Positions 31,313 through 41,171 are shown, counted from the stretch's first letter. The stretch is 64,000 nt of DNA from Streptomyces althioticus (GCA_014649355.1 BMSW01000003.1:523059-587058); one strand, 5' to 3'. The notes: a model not told the origin generated them from the letters alone. Translations and numbers: made by a program.

Positions 31313-33240
31313 TGGCGGGCCCTGGGGGACGGATGACGGCGGGGGTCGCTCCCGGTCAGCGGTCGATCGACTTCACGGGGTCGGGCAAGCGGCTGCTCGG
31401 CCGCTTCGGCCCGGAACGCCTCACCATGTACGGGCTGCTGGCCTGTGTGGTGGTGAGCGTGGGGCTCAGCGTGGTCGGACCGAAGATCCTGGGACGGGCC
31501 ACCGACCTGGTGTTCGCGGGCATCGTCGGGCGTGACATGCCGGAGGGCGCCACCAAGGAGCAGGTGCTGGAGTCGATGCGGGAGCGCGGCGACGACCAGG
31601 TCGCCGACATGCTCCGCTCCACCGACTTCACACCGGGGCAGGGCATCGACTTCACCGCGGTGGGACACGTCCTGCTGCTGGCGCTGGCGGTGTTCGGCGC
31701 GGCGGGGCTGCTGATGGCGGTGGCGACGCGGCTGGTGAACCGGGCCGTGAACCGCACCATGTTCCGGATGCGCGAGGACGTGCAGACGAAGCTGTCGCGG
31801 CTGCCGCTGTCGTACTTCGACAAGCGGCAGCGCGGTGAGGTGCTGAGCCGGGCCACCAACGACATCGACAACATCGGGCAGACGCTCCAGCAGTCGATGG
31901 GCCAGCTGATCAACTCGCTGCTCACCATCATCGGCGTGCTGGCGATGATGTTCTACGTCTCGTGGATCCTGGCGCTGGTCGCGCTGGTGACGGTGCCGCT
32001 GTCGTTCGTGGTGGCCACGCGGGTCGGGAAGCGGTCGCAGCCGCACTTCGTGCAGCAGTGGCGCTCCACCGGCACCCTCAACGCGCACGTCGAGGAGATG
32101 TACACGGGGCACGCCCTGGTGAAGGTGTTCGGGCGGCAGGAGGAGTCGGCGCGGAAGTTCGCCGAGGAGAACCACGCGCTGTACGAGGCCGGGTTCAAGG
32201 CGCAGTTCAACAGCGGTGTCATGCAGCCGCTGATGATGTTCGTCTCGAACCTCAACTACGTGCTGGTCGCCGTCGTCGGCGGTCTGCGGGTGGCGTCCGG
32301 GTCGCTGTCCATCGGGGACGTGCAGGCGTTCATCCAGTACTCGCGCCAGTTCTCGATGCCGCTGACGCAGGTCGCGTCGATGGCGAACCTGGTGCAGTCG
32401 GGCGTGGCCTCCGCCGAGCGGGTCTTCGAGATCCTCGACGCGGAGGAGCAGGCGGCCGACCCGTCGCCCGCCGAGCGTCCCGAGGAGCTGCGCGGCCGGG
32501 TGGAGCTGGAGCACGTGTCGTTCCGCTACGACCCGGAGAAGCCGCTGATCGAGGACCTGTCGCTGACGGTCGAACCGGGCCGCACGGTCGCCATCGTCGG
32601 CCCGACCGGCGCCGGCAAGACGACGCTGGTCAACCTGCTGATGCGGTTCTACGAGGTGTCCGGCGGCCGGATCACCCTGGACGGCGTGGACGTCGCGCGG
32701 ATGACGCGGGACGAACTGCGCGCCGGGATCGGCATGGTGCTCCAGGACACCTGGCTGTTCGGCGGCACCATCGCGGAGAACATCGCGTACGGCGCGTCGC
32801 GCGAGGTCACCCGGGAGGAGATCGAGGAGGCGGCCCGCGCCGCGCACGCCGACCGGTTCGTCCGCACCCTGCCGGACGGGTACGACACCGTCATCGACGA
32901 CGAGGGCAGCGGGGTCAGCGCGGGCGAGAAGCAGCTGATCACCATCGCGCGGGCGTTCCTGTCGGACCCGGTGATCCTGGTGCTGGACGAGGCGACCAGC
33001 TCGGTGGACACGCGTACGGAGGTGCTGATCCAGAAGGCGATGGCCCGGCTGGCGCACGGCCGTACGTCGTTCGTCATCGCCCACCGCCTGTCGACGATCC
33101 GCGACGCGGACACCATCCTGGTGATGGAAAACGGGTCGATCGTCGAACAGGGCGCGCACGACAAGCTGCTGGCGGCGGACGGTGCGTACGCCCGCCTGTA
33201 CAAGGCGCAGTTCGCGCAGGCGGTCGCGGAGGTCGACTGA
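31312..33240 (+). CDS. ABC exporter, fused permease-ATPase, second subunit
   Basis: This 642-aa partner of the preceding gene starts at ATG 31312 by a 1-bp overlap. It has six helices, with an extra extracytoplasmic or linker insertion after helix 1 (VFAGIVGRDMPEGATKEQVL and on to about residue 115). Its NBD has Walker A GPTGAGKTTLVNLLM, signature GVSAGEKQLITIARAF and Walker B ILVLDEATSSVDTRTE. Here the catalytic Glu is present, so this subunit provides the canonical residues for the heterodimer. The helix 1-2 insertion is typical of actinobacterial pairs of this class. A strong hairpin follows the stop. Confidence 0.88.
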   Translation: MAGPGGRMTAGVAPGQRSIDFTGSGKRLLGRFGPERLTMYGLLACVVVSVGLSVVGPKILGRATDLVFAGIVGRDMPEGATKEQVLESMRERGDDQVADMLRSTDFTPGQGIDFTAVGHVLLLALAVFGAAGLLMAVATRLVNRAVNRTMFRMREDVQTKLSRLPLSYFDKRQRGEVLSRATNDIDNIGQTLQQSMGQLINSLLTIIGVLAMMFYVSWILALVALVTVPLSFVVATRVGKRSQPHFVQQWRSTGTLNAHVEEMYTGHALVKVFGRQEESARKFAEENHALYEAGFKAQFNSGVMQPLMMFVSNLNYVLVAVVGGLRVASGSLSIGDVQAFIQYSRQFSMPLTQVASMANLVQSGVASAERVFEILDAEEQAADPSPAERPEELRGRVELEHVSFRYDPEKPLIEDLSLTVEPGRTVAIVGPTGAGKTTLVNLLMRFYEVSGGRITLDGVDVARMTRDELRAGIGMVLQDTWLFGGTIAENIAYGASREVTREEIEEAARAAHADRFVRTLPDGYDTVIDDEGSGVSAGEKQLITIARAFLSDPVILVLDEATSSVDTRTEVLIQKAMARLAHGRTSFVIAHRLSTIRDADTILVMENGSIVEQGAHDKLLAADGAYARLYKAQFAQAVAEVD

Positions 33241-33244
33241 GGCC

Positions 33245-33280
33245 GCGGGGGTGCCGGAGGGGCTCCTCCGGCACCCCCGC
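33245..33280. terminator. bidirectional terminator between ABC exporter and hrdA
   Basis: A perfect 16-bp stem (33245-33260 with 33265-33280) has the 4-base loop GGCT. It starts 5 bp after the exporter stop and ends 4 bp before the hrdA stop, so it ends both convergent transcripts. Confidence 0.85.
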
Positions 33281-33283
33281 CGG

Positions 33284-34426
33284 CTAGTCGAGATAGCCGC
33301 GCAGTTGGTCGGCGTAGGCGTGGTCGCGGAGCTTGTTGAGGGTCTTGGACTCGATCTGCCGTATCCGCTCGCGGGTCACCCCGAAGATGCGGCCGATCTC
33401 CTCCAGGGTGCGAGGCCGGCCGTCGACGAGCCCGTAGCGCAGCTGCACCACCTTGCGCTCGCGCTCCCCCAGGGTGGACAGCACCGCCTCCAGGTGCTGC
33501 CGCAGCAGCAGGAACGCCGCCGACTCCACGGGACTGGCGGCGTCCCCGTCCTCGATGAGGTCGCCGAGCGCGACGTCGTCCTCCTCACCCACGGGCGCGT
33601 GCAGCGACACCGGCTCCTGGGCCAGCCGCAGCACCTCGCCCACCCGCTCGGGCGGCAGGTCCAGCTGGGCGGCGACCTCCTGCGGCGTCGGCTCGTAGCC
33701 GCGCTCCTGGAGCATCCGCCGCTGTACCCGCACCACGCGGTTGATCAGCTCCACGACGTGCACCGGCACGCGGATGGTGCGGGCCTGGTCGGCGAGCGCC
33801 CGGGACATGGCCTGCCGGATCCACCAGGTCGCGTACGTGGAGAACTTGAATCCGCGCGCGTAGTCGAACTTCTCGACGGCGCGGATCAGGCCGAGGTTGC
33901 CCTCCTGGACCAGGTCGAGCATGGTCAGCCCGCGCCCCACGTACCGCTTGGCCACGGACACCACGAGCCGCAGGTTCGCCTCGATCAGCCGGCGCTTGGC
34001 CATGCGGCCCATCACGACGAGCCGGTCCAGGTCGTGCGCGAGCCGGCTGTCCAGGTCGGGGGTGAGCCGCAGCTTCTCCTCGGCGAACAGGCCGGCCTCG
34101 ACCCGGCGGGCGAGCTCCACCTCCTCGGCGGCGGTGAGCAGCGGGATGCGGCCGATCTCCCGCAGGTACTGGCGGAACAGGTCGGAGGAGGGACCGCCGG
34201 TGTCGGGCCGGACACGGGAGAGGTCGACCGGCTCGACGGCCACGTCGCCGGGCTCCTCCGCGGGCTCCGCCGGCTCGGCCGGCTCCAGGGCCCGCGCCGG
34301 CGGCTCCGGACCGGTGGCGGGGTGCTGCGCGACACGGCTCTGCGCGGGCATCACCACCAGCAGATCCGCGTCGGGCGCCGCGCCGGCGGCGTCGGTGTCG
34401 GTCTGGGTGAGGGTCTGGGTCTGCAC
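33284..34426 (-). CDS. hrdA: HrdA-type principal-like sigma factor (sigma-70 group 2)
   Basis: At 380 aa from GTG 34426 (GGAGG 8 bp upstream) this is close to the recalled 396 aa of S. coelicolor HrdA; the frame stays open to 34624. The N-terminal 100 residues are acidic and Pro/Glu-rich. Region 1.2 is [20 protein letters not shown]; regions 2.1-2.4 include [20 protein letters not shown], then [20 protein letters not shown]; region 3 is [20 protein letters not shown]; region 4.2 is [20 protein letters not shown]. It would direct RNA polymerase to HrdB-like promoters. Synteny with dnaG supports hrdA over hrdB, C or D. In Streptomyces hrdA is dispensable. Confidence 0.85.
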   Translation of the reverse strand: MQTQTLTQTDTDAAGAAPDADLLVVMPAQSRVAQHPATGPEPPARALEPAEPAEPAEEPGDVAVEPVDLSRVRPDTGGPSSDLFRQYLREIGRIPLLTAAEEVELARRVEAGLFAEEKLRLTPDLDSRLAHDLDRLVVMGRMAKRRLIEANLRLVVSVAKRYVGRGLTMLDLVQEGNLGLIRAVEKFDYARGFKFSTYATWWIRQAMSRALADQARTIRVPVHVVELINRVVRVQRRMLQERGYEPTPQEVAAQLDLPPERVGEVLRLAQEPVSLHAPVGEEDDVALGDLIEDGDAASPVESAAFLLLRQHLEAVLSTLGERERKVVQLRYGLVDGRPRTLEEIGRIFGVTRERIRQIESKTLNKLRDHAYADQLRGYLD

Positions 34427-34726
34427 GGGGGCGACCTCCAGGATGATCGCTGCCTGGGGGTGGGGCAGCGGTACTTCAGGGGCGGAGTCGACGGCCTCGC
34501 CGCTGTCCGTCCCGTACGCGATGAGCGGAACGGCGGGGGTGTGCGACCCGTCACCGACGGGCCGGCCGCGCTCCGAGGACTCAGGCACCGCCCCCCAGTG
34601 TGGGGTACGACACATCGTCACCACGAGGGGCGTGCGATGACTTTTTGCATCCGGGCGGTCACCGCGCGGTCATCCGGAAGCCTCAACACCCTTCACCGAG
34701 GCGCGGGTTCACGGCGGGAAGGCCGA
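34427..34726. other. hrdA-dnaG intergenic region
   Basis: This is 300 bp between the chosen hrdA start and the dnaG stop. The part 34427-34624 remains open in the hrdA frame and would add 66 residues, but lacks a ribosome site. The rest has AGTGTGGGGTACGACACA and a pair of related GCGGTCA(C/T)C words at 34659 and 34669. I see no clear promoter, terminator or small gene. Confidence 0.4.
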
Positions 34727-36640
34727 CTACAGCGCTGCCGCGCCGTGCTCGCGGAGGGCCTGGTCGTACTGCTGGAGGACCCAGAGCTCGTTCTGGACGG
34801 CGGACAGCTCGGCCTGGTCGGCGTGGTTCGACAGGCGGGCGAGCTTGCCGTTGACCTCGCGAACGCGGCGCTCGACGGCCCGGCGCCGCACCCGGACCAG
34901 CACCTCGCCCGCGTAGACCTCGTCGACCGCCCGTCGCATGATCGCCTCGACCGCCAGCTCCGTGACCATGGCGCGGACGGTGTCGTCGGGGGCCGCGTCG
35001 CGGACGCGGATCAGGTACTCCTGCGGGTCCTGGACGCCGTACTCGGCGCCGCCCGCGTCCAGGACGGCCTGGCGCACGGCCGCGTAGGGCGGGGCGGTGA
35101 ACTCGTCGACGCCGTACGCGTCGAAGGCCGGCGAGACCAGCTCCGGGCGCTGGAGGGCCAGCTTGAGCAGCTCGCGCTCGGTGGCGAAGACCGGGTTGCG
35201 GAGGTTCAGGGCGGGGCCGCGCGGGGCGGAGGGGGCGGCGGCGTACTGCTGGAGGGCGCCGCCTGCGGGACGGCCGCGCTCCGGGGCCGGGCCCTTGCCG
35301 CCGCGGTCGCGGGCCCAGCGGGCGAGCTGGGCGACCCGCTTGACCACGAACTGCGTGTCGAGGATGCCGAGCATCCCGGCGAGCTGGACGGCGACCTCGT
35401 GCTGGGCGCCGCTGTTCTTGATCCGGGCGACGACCGGTGCGGCCTCGTCCAGGGCGGCGGCGCGGCCGGCCGGGGTGTCCAGGTCGTAGCGGCCGACGAT
35501 CTGGCGGAGCGCGAACTCGAACAGCGGGGTGCGCGGCTCGGCCAGGTCGGCGACCGCCTCGTCGCCCTTGGCGAGCCGCAGGTCGCAGGGGTCCATGCCG
35601 TCGGGCGCGATGGCGATGTAGGTCTCGGCGGCGAACTTCTGGTCGTCCTCGAAGGCGCGCAGGGCGGCCTTCTGCCCGGCCGCGTCGCCGTCGAAGGTGA
35701 AGATCACACGCGCCGAGCCGTTGTCCATCAGCAGACGCCGGAGGATCTTGATGTGGTCGGTGCCGAAGGCGGTGCCGCAGGTGGCGATGGCCGTCGTGAC
35801 GCCCGCGAGGTGACAGGCCATGACGTCGGTGTAGCCCTCGACGACGACCGCGCGGGAGGACTTCGCGATGTCCTTCTTCGCCAGGTCGATGCCGTAGAGG
35901 ACCTGCGACTTCCGGTAGATCGCCGTATCGGGCGTGTTGAGGTACTTCGGGCCGTTGTCCGCCTCGTACAGCTTGCGGGCGCCGAAGCCGACGACGTCCC
36001 CGCCGATGTCGCGGATGGGCCACATCAGCCGGCCGCGGAAGCGGTCGATGGGGCCGCGGCGGCCCTCCTGGGCGAGCCCGGAGAGCACCAGCTCCTTGTC
36101 GCTGAAGCCCTTGCCGCGCAGGAAGCGGGTGAGATGGTCCCAGCCCTGAGGGCTGTAGCCGACGCCGAAGTGCACGGCGGCGGCCTGGTCGAAGCCGCGC
36201 TCGGCGAGGAAGACCCGGCCGGTCTCCGCCTCGGGGCTGGTCGCGAGCTGCTCCGCGTACCACTCGGCGGCCAGCTTGTGCGCCTCGACCAGACGGATGC
36301 GCTCCCCGCGCTGGTGGGACGGGTTGTACCCGCCCTCCTCGTAGCGCAGGGTGATGCCGGCCTGTCCGGCCAGCCGCTCGACCGCCTCCGAGAAGGTGAG
36401 GTGGTCGATCTTCATCACGAACGTGATGGTGTCGCCGCCCTCCTGGCAGCCGAAGCAGTGGAAGAGTCCCTTGCTCGGGCTGACCTGGAAGGACGGCGAC
36501 TTCTCGTCGTGGAACGGACAGAGGCCCTTGAGGTTGCCGCCGCCCGCGTTCCGCAGCTGGAGGTACTCGGACACCACGGCGTCGATCGGGACCGCGTCCC
36601 GAACCGCCTTCACGTCCTCGTCGTTGATCCTCCCGGCCAC
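34727..36640 (-). CDS. dnaG: DNA primase
   Basis: This is a 637-aa full-length bacterial primase. The CHC2 zinc finger is C41-x2-H44-x17-C62-x2-C65 (LCPFHDEKSPS then FHCFGCQEGGD). The catalytic core has FGARKLYEADNGPKYLNTPD and the Toprim motifs AVVVEGYTDVMACHLAG and FTFDGDAAGQKAALRAF. A C-terminal helicase-binding domain follows (last 130 residues, ending QQYDQALREHG). It makes RNA primers for the lagging strand with the DnaB helicase. A TAGAAT -10 box lies 7 bp before GTG 36640 and there is no ribosome site, so the mRNA is probably leaderless. Confidence 0.95.
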   Translation of the reverse strand: MAGRINDEDVKAVRDAVPIDAVVSEYLQLRNAGGGNLKGLCPFHDEKSPSFQVSPSKGLFHCFGCQEGGDTITFVMKIDHLTFSEAVERLAGQAGITLRYEEGGYNPSHQRGERIRLVEAHKLAAEWYAEQLATSPEAETGRVFLAERGFDQAAAVHFGVGYSPQGWDHLTRFLRGKGFSDKELVLSGLAQEGRRGPIDRFRGRLMWPIRDIGGDVVGFGARKLYEADNGPKYLNTPDTAIYRKSQVLYGIDLAKKDIAKSSRAVVVEGYTDVMACHLAGVTTAIATCGTAFGTDHIKILRRLLMDNGSARVIFTFDGDAAGQKAALRAFEDDQKFAAETYIAIAPDGMDPCDLRLAKGDEAVADLAEPRTPLFEFALRQIVGRYDLDTPAGRAAALDEAAPVVARIKNSGAQHEVAVQLAGMLGILDTQFVVKRVAQLARWARDRGGKGPAPERGRPAGGALQQYAAAPSAPRGPALNLRNPVFATERELLKLALQRPELVSPAFDAYGVDEFTAPPYAAVRQAVLDAGGAEYGVQDPQEYLIRVRDAAPDDTVRAMVTELAVEAIMRRAVDEVYAGEVLVRVRRRAVERRVREVNGKLARLSNHADQAELSAVQNELWVLQQYDQALREHGAAAL

Positions 36641-36646
36641 GCGTGA

Positions 36647-36652
36647 ATTCTA
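36647..36652 (-). promoter_or_regulatory. dnaG -10 box, probable leaderless start
   Basis: TAGAAT on the minus strand ends 7 bp before the A/G of the GTG start at 36640. No purine-rich ribosome site precedes the GTG. The -35 region is not recognisable. Confidence 0.5.
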
Positions 36653-36719
36653 CGGGGCCGATGTGACACCACGGTCCGGCCCGACGCCTCGGAAGGGGCG
36701 CCGAGCCCCCGGCACCCGC

Positions 36720-37985
36720 CTAGACGACCAGGCTCTCCAACGGCACATGCGGATCCGCCAACGCCTCCGTGTCCACCGGCTCGCGGGAGCGGATCAGTGC
36801 CTGGACCGAATCCGTGACATCCCACACATTCACGTTCATCCCCGCCAGCACACGTCCCTCCCGCACCCAGAACGCGACGAACTCCCGCTTCCCCGCGTCG
36901 CCCCGGACGACCACCTGGTCGTAGGACCCGGGCGGCGCCCACCCCGAGTACTCCATGCCCAGGTCGTACTGGTCGGTGAAGAAGTACGGCACACGGTCGT
37001 AGATTTCGTCCCGCCCGAGCATCGCCCGCGCCGCAGCCGGTCCGCCGTTCAGCGCGTTGGCCCAGTGCTCCACCCGCAGCCGGGTGGAGAACAGCGCGTG
37101 CGGGAAGGACGCGACGTCCCCCGCCGCGTAGATGTCCGGGTCGGACGTGCGCAGCCGCTCGTCGACGAGGACGCCCCCGCCCGACGCGGGGTCGGCCAGC
37201 TCCAGGCCCGCCGCCTCCGCGAGGGAGGTCCGCGGGGCCGCCCCGATCGCGGCGAGCACGGCGTGCGCCGGGTGCTCCTCGCCGTCGTCTGTGCGGGCGG
37301 CGAGGACCATGCCGTCCTGGCCGGTGATCTCGGTGAGCGAGGCGCCGAAGTGGAACCGCACGCCGTGCTCGCGGTGCAGTTCGGCGAAGAGCGCGCCCAG
37401 CTCCGGGCCGAGCACCGAGTGCAGCGGGGTCGGCCCCCGGTGGACGACGGTCACCTCCGCGCCGTAGTGCCGGGCGGCCGCCGCGATCTCCAGGCCGATC
37501 CAGCCCGCGCCGGCGATCACCAGATGGCCGTTGTCCCGGCCGAGGGAGGTGAGGACGCCCTTGAGACGTTCGGAGTGGGCGAGACGGCGCAGGTGGTGGA
37601 CGCCGACGAGGTCGGTGCCCGGGATGTCGAGCCGGCGGGGCTCGGCGCCGGTGGCGAGCAGCAGTTTGTCGTAGCGGACGGTGGTGCCGTCCTCGCCGAA
37701 GCGGACGGTCTTCGCGGCGCGGTCGATCGCGGCGACGGTCGCTCCCAGGTGAAGTTCGACGTCGTGCCGCGCGTACCAGGCGGGCTCGTGCACGAAGACG
37801 CTGTCGCGCTCCGCCGAGCCGAGCAGGTAGCCCTTGGAGAGCGGCGGGCGCTCGTAGGGGTGGTCGCGTTCGTCGCAGATCAGTATCACGCGGCCGGTGA
37901 AGCCCTCCGCTCTCAGCGTCTCGGCCGCCTTGGCGCCGGCCAGGCCGCCTCCCACGATGACGAAAGTCTGATCCGCGTCGACCAC
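36720..37985 (-). CDS. FAD-dependent ferredoxin reductase-like oxidoreductase
   Basis: This 421-aa protein has two Rossmann folds: FAD motif TFVIVGGGLAGAKAAETLR at the N-terminus and NAD motif LVIAGAGWIGLEIAAAARHY near residue 150. It also has the FAD-closing motif DIYAAGDVASFPH. HPYERPPLSKGYLLGS and the C-terminal reductase-C domain (WAPPGSYDQVVVRGD, then REGRVLAGMNVNVWDV) place it with ferredoxin/rhodocoxin-type NAD(P)H reductases that feed electrons to ferredoxins of P450s or dioxygenases. GTG 37985 has a strong AAGGAGG. No partner ferredoxin or P450 gene is adjacent. A low-confidence hairpin (38021-38044) separates it from dgt. Confidence 0.85.
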   Translation of the reverse strand: MVDADQTFVIVGGGLAGAKAAETLRAEGFTGRVILICDERDHPYERPPLSKGYLLGSAERDSVFVHEPAWYARHDVELHLGATVAAIDRAAKTVRFGEDGTTVRYDKLLLATGAEPRRLDIPGTDLVGVHHLRRLAHSERLKGVLTSLGRDNGHLVIAGAGWIGLEIAAAARHYGAEVTVVHRGPTPLHSVLGPELGALFAELHREHGVRFHFGASLTEITGQDGMVLAARTDDGEEHPAHAVLAAIGAAPRTSLAEAAGLELADPASGGGVLVDERLRTSDPDIYAAGDVASFPHALFSTRLRVEHWANALNGGPAAARAMLGRDEIYDRVPYFFTDQYDLGMEYSGWAPPGSYDQVVVRGDAGKREFVAFWVREGRVLAGMNVNVWDVTDSVQALIRSREPVDTEALADPHVPLESLVV

Positions 37986-38085
37986 GTGATGCCTCCTTCG
38001 AGCGTTGCCATCAGCGAGCCTCCCGCAAGCGGAAGGCTGCGGGAAGGGGGAGTGACCCGATCAGGCCACCTGTCCCGCGTCCGTC

Positions 38086-39393
38086 TCACGTCCGGGCGGT
38101 CAGCCGGGCGTGCAGCGAGCGGGCCGACGCGTCCGTCAGGGAGGCGATCTGGTCCACGACGACCCGCTTGCGGGCGCGGTCGTCCGGTGCCCGGTCGAAC
38201 AGCGAGCGGAACTGCGGGTCCAGTCCCTCGGGCGCGCGGGCGGTCAGTGCCTCCGCCAGCTCGAGCACGACGACGCGCTGGTCGGCGCGGAGCCGCTCCT
38301 GCTCGGCGCGCTGCATGACGTACCGGTCGGCGACGGCCTTGAGGACCGCGCACTCCATGCGGGTGGAGCGCGGCACGACCAGCTCGGCCGCGTACCGGGT
38401 GAGGCGGCCGCCGCCCCAGGCCTGCCGGGTGGCGCCCTCGGCGGCGAGACAGAAGCGGCCGATGAGCTGGCTGGTGGCGTCCTTGAGGCGTGCCTGCGCG
38501 ACGGCGGTGCCGTCGTAGCCGTGCGGCCACCACTCCTGGGCGAGCAGCCGGTCGAGGGCCTCGGCCAGCTCGGCGGGGTCGGTGTCCGCCGGCACGTACC
38601 GGCCGACGGCGACCGCGAACACGGCGTCCCGCTCGGGGTCCGCGTGCAGGCAGTTGGGGTCGATGTGGCCCGCGTGCAGGCCGTCCTCCACGTCGTGGAC
38701 CGAGTACGCCACGTCGTCCGCCCAGTCCATGACCTGCGCCTCGAAGCAGGTGCGGGTGCCGGGGGCGTCCTTGCGGAGCCATTCGAACACCGGGCGGTCG
38801 TCGTCGTAGACGCCGAACTTCACGGACGCCGGGTCGGTGGGGTGGGCGCCGCGCGGCCAGGGGTACTTGGTGGCCGCGTCGAGGGCGGCCCGGGTGAGGT
38901 TGAGGCCGACGGAGCCCTCGGGGGTGAACCGCTTGGGCTCGATGCGGGTGAGCAGCCGCAGCGACTGGGCGTTGCCCTCGAAGCCGCCGCAGTCCCCGGC
39001 GAACTCGTTCAACGCCTGCTCGCCGTTGTGGCCGAAGGGCGGGTGGCCGAGGTCGTGGGAGAGGCAGGCGGCCTCCACCAGGTCGGGGTCGCAGCCGAGG
39101 GCGGCGCCCAGCTCCCGGCCGACCTGGGCGCATTCCAGGGAGTGGGTGAGGCGGGTGCGGGGGCTGGCGTCCCACACCTGGCTCTGCTCGCCCGGGGTGA
39201 CGACCTGCGTCTTGCCGGCGAGGCGGCGCAGCGCGGCGGAGTGCAGCACCCGGGCCCGGTCGCGCTGGAAGGCGGTGCGCCCCGGCCGCTTGTCGGGCTC
39301 GGCGGCCCAGCGCTCGACGGCCGACGGGTCGTACCCGTCGGGCGGGAGGTGCGGGGCAGACGGGTCGGTCGTGCCGGACGTGATGCCTTCCAT
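38086..39393 (-). CDS. dgt: deoxyguanosinetriphosphate triphosphohydrolase family protein
   Basis: This 435-aa HD-domain enzyme starts at ATG 39393. It has the dNTPase landmarks [38 protein letters not shown], the HD pair [20 protein letters not shown], and ETQ-like [37 protein letters not shown] carries the last metal-ligand Asp. It hydrolyses dNTPs (dGTP in the type enzyme) to nucleoside and triphosphate and so adjusts dNTP pools. The gene order dgt, reductase, dnaG, hrdA agrees with what I recall of other streptomycetes. Confidence 0.92.
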   Translation of the reverse strand: MEGITSGTTDPSAPHLPPDGYDPSAVERWAAEPDKRPGRTAFQRDRARVLHSAALRRLAGKTQVVTPGEQSQVWDASPRTRLTHSLECAQVGRELGAALGCDPDLVEAACLSHDLGHPPFGHNGEQALNEFAGDCGGFEGNAQSLRLLTRIEPKRFTPEGSVGLNLTRAALDAATKYPWPRGAHPTDPASVKFGVYDDDRPVFEWLRKDAPGTRTCFEAQVMDWADDVAYSVHDVEDGLHAGHIDPNCLHADPERDAVFAVAVGRYVPADTDPAELAEALDRLLAQEWWPHGYDGTAVAQARLKDATSQLIGRFCLAAEGATRQAWGGGRLTRYAAELVVPRSTRMECAVLKAVADRYVMQRAEQERLRADQRVVVLELAEALTARAPEGLDPQFRSLFDRAPDDRARKRVVVDQIASLTDASARSLHARLTART

Positions 39394-39442
39394 GACCCGA
39401 CAGTAGCCCCGGCCGGTGACATCCCGGACACCGGTGGCCGTG

Positions 39443-40243
39443 TCAGGCCGTCGCCAGGGCGGCCGGTCCGGCGACCGGGGCGGCGGTCCGCAGTGCCTGG
39501 TCGTAGCGGTGGAGGAGCAGGCGGGCCATCGCGGGGTGGGTGCCCAGCGGGTCGGCGACGGTGCCGGGCGCCGCGTCCGCGCACTCGGCGGCGAACCGGC
39601 CGGGCGCGGTGAAGCAGGAGGCGACGGCGACCCGGTCGCGGCCGCGGGCGGCGAGGGCGCGGACCGCCTCGGGCACGGTCGGCGCGGCGGCGGAGGCATA
39701 GGCGGGGACGACGGGCACGCCGAGCCGGGCGGCGAGCAGCGCGGCGATGCGTTCGGTGTCGGCGCGGGAGGCGGGCGCGCGGGACCCGGCGGCGGCCAGC
39801 ACGACGGCGCTGCGGCCGCGCTCCCCCGCGTCCCGGGGCGCCTGCCAGCCCGCTTCGGTGAGCCGGGCGTGCAGGGCGTCGACGAGGAGCGGGTGCGCGC
39901 CGAGCGGGGCGGCGACGCGGGTGGGCAGGGGCGCCGCCGCCGCCGCGTCGGGGATGTCGCGGGTGACGTGGTGTCCACGGCCGAACAGCAGCGGGACGAG
40001 CACGGCGGACCCGGCGCCGGACGCGGCCAGTCCGTCGAGGGTGTCGGGGAGCAGCGGGGCGTTCAGCTCGATGTGGCCCAGGCGCACGGGCAGGCCGGGC
40101 CGCAGCGCGCGGACCCCCTCCAGCAGCCGCAGCGCGGTGGCCAGGGCGCGCGGGTCGCGGCTGCCGTGGGCCACCACGACGAGGGCGGGGGGCGGGGCGG
40201 CCGGGCGGGGCCGGGTGCCGGGGTGCGTCGGGTACGCCGTCAT
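39443..40243 (-). CDS. CbiX-like sirohydrochlorin chelatase family protein
   Basis: This 266-aa protein is a tandem of two CbiX domains. The first has the metal-site motif [20 protein letters not shown] and the second metal region [17 protein letters not shown]. In the second half the equivalent motif is [20 protein letters not shown] with His replaced by Ala, and the second site is [12 protein letters not shown], so only the N-terminal domain looks able to bind tetrapyrrole and metal. Iron insertion into sirohydrochlorin would make siroheme, the cofactor of the NirB nitrite reductase encoded 10 kb away. The linkage is plausible but not proven. Confidence 0.82.
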   Translation of the reverse strand: MTAYPTHPGTRPRPAAPPPALVVVAHGSRDPRALATALRLLEGVRALRPGLPVRLGHIELNAPLLPDTLDGLAASGAGSAVLVPLLFGRGHHVTRDIPDAAAAAPLPTRVAAPLGAHPLLVDALHARLTEAGWQAPRDAGERGRSAVVLAAAGSRAPASRADTERIAALLAARLGVPVVPAYASAAAPTVPEAVRALAARGRDRVAVASCFTAPGRFAAECADAAPGTVADPLGTHPAMARLLLHRYDQALRTAAPVAGPAALATA

Positions 40244-40370
40244 GCAGCGAGCGTGACCGGACGAGGTTGCCCTGCCGTTGCGCCGGGGTCACGGGTGTTT
40301 GCGGGGTGTTCACGCGGGGGCGGGGCGCGGTGTGAGGCGACGGTCCCGGGTGAAGCCGGTCACAGGACGC

Positions 40371-40397
40371 GAACCGGAGGCCCCTGTCGGGCGTCTA
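40371..40397 (+). promoter_or_regulatory. ECF-type promoter candidate for sanA-like gene
   Basis: GAACC (40371-40375), 16 bp, CGTCTA (40392-40397) resembles promoters read by extracytoplasmic-function sigma factors such as Streptomyces SigE. It ends 34 bp before the ATG. A 7-bp leader hairpin (CCGGGTC/GACCCGG, 40398-40418) overlaps the start of the ribosome-site region. Confidence 0.4.
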
Positions 40398-40431
40398 CCG
40401 GGTCAGGGACCGACCCGGGGGAGGCCGTCCG

Positions 40432-41136
40432 ATGCGCCGTATCACCGTCCGCCGTCCACGGCTGCCGCGCACCCGCGCGGGACAGCGGCGGCTGGTGCAG
40501 GCCGTGGTGGCGGTGTGCGTGCTGGCGCTGCTGCCGGCGGCCTGGCTGCGGCTGAGCACGGGCGACCGGCTGCGCACCGTCGCCGACGTGCCGCGCACGG
40601 AGGTGGCCGTGGTGTTCGGCGCGGGGCTGTGGGACGGGGAGCCGTCGCCGTACCTCGCGCACCGGCTGGACGCGGCGGCGGAGCTGTACCGCGCGGGGCG
40701 GATCAGGGTGGTCCTGGTCACCGGCGACAACAGCCGGGAGGACTACGACGAGCCGGACGCGATGCGCGCCTACCTGACCCGCCACGGGGTGCCGGACGCG
40801 CGGATCGTCAGCGACTACGCGGGCTTCGACACGTGGGACTCCTGCGTCCGCGCCCGGAAGATCTTCGGCGTGGACCGGGCGGTGCTGATCAGCCAGGGTT
40901 TCCACATCCGCCGCGCGGTGGCTCTGTGCGAGGCGGCCGGCGTCACGTCGTACGGCGTCGGCGTGGACGACCGCCACGACGTCACCTGGTACTACGGCGG
41001 CGCCCGCGAGGTCCTCGCGGCGGGCAAGGCGGCGTTGGACGCGGCGTTCCGCCCGGACCCCCACTTCCTGGGGCCGGAGGAGCCGGGGGTGCGGAGGGCG
41101 CTGGCGGACGCGGAGGGGTCCGGCTCGCCGGGCTGA
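40432..41136 (+). CDS. SanA/YdcF-like DUF218 membrane protein
   Basis: This 234-aa protein starts at ATG 40432 after GGGGGAGG. One N-terminal membrane helix (QAVVAVCVLALLPAAWLRL) anchors a DUF218 domain outside or at the membrane. Hallmarks are EVAVVFGAGLWDGEPSPYLA, RIRVVLVTGDNSREDYDEPD and SQGFHIRRAVALCEAAGV. SanA homologues influence envelope permeability to vancomycin and detergents; the biochemical reaction is not settled. The candidate SigE-like promoter upstream fits an envelope-stress role. Confidence 0.85.
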   Translation: MRRITVRRPRLPRTRAGQRRLVQAVVAVCVLALLPAAWLRLSTGDRLRTVADVPRTEVAVVFGAGLWDGEPSPYLAHRLDAAAELYRAGRIRVVLVTGDNSREDYDEPDAMRAYLTRHGVPDARIVSDYAGFDTWDSCVRARKIFGVDRAVLISQGFHIRRAVALCEAAGVTSYGVGVDDRHDVTWYYGGAREVLAAGKAALDAAFRPDPHFLGPEEPGVRRALADAEGSGSPG

Positions 41137-41142
41137 CGACCG

Positions 41143-41170
41143 GAGCGCGCATACCGGAGTATGCTCGCTC
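41143..41170 (+). promoter_or_regulatory. toxin-antitoxin operator/promoter dyad
   Basis: GAGCG (41143-41147) and GCATAC (41149-41154) are mirrored by GTATGC (41159-41164) and CGCTC (41166-41170). The dyad contains a TATGCT -10 box (41160-41165) that places transcription start at the A of ATG 41172. Autoregulation by the antitoxin-toxin complex, on a leaderless mRNA, is the natural reading. Confidence 0.6.
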
Positions 41171-41171
41171 C

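Noticed and set aside
34427..34624. Longer N-terminus for HrdA starting at 34624
   Set aside because: No ribosome site there; GTG 34426 has GGAGG at proper distance and gives a length nearer the known HrdA.
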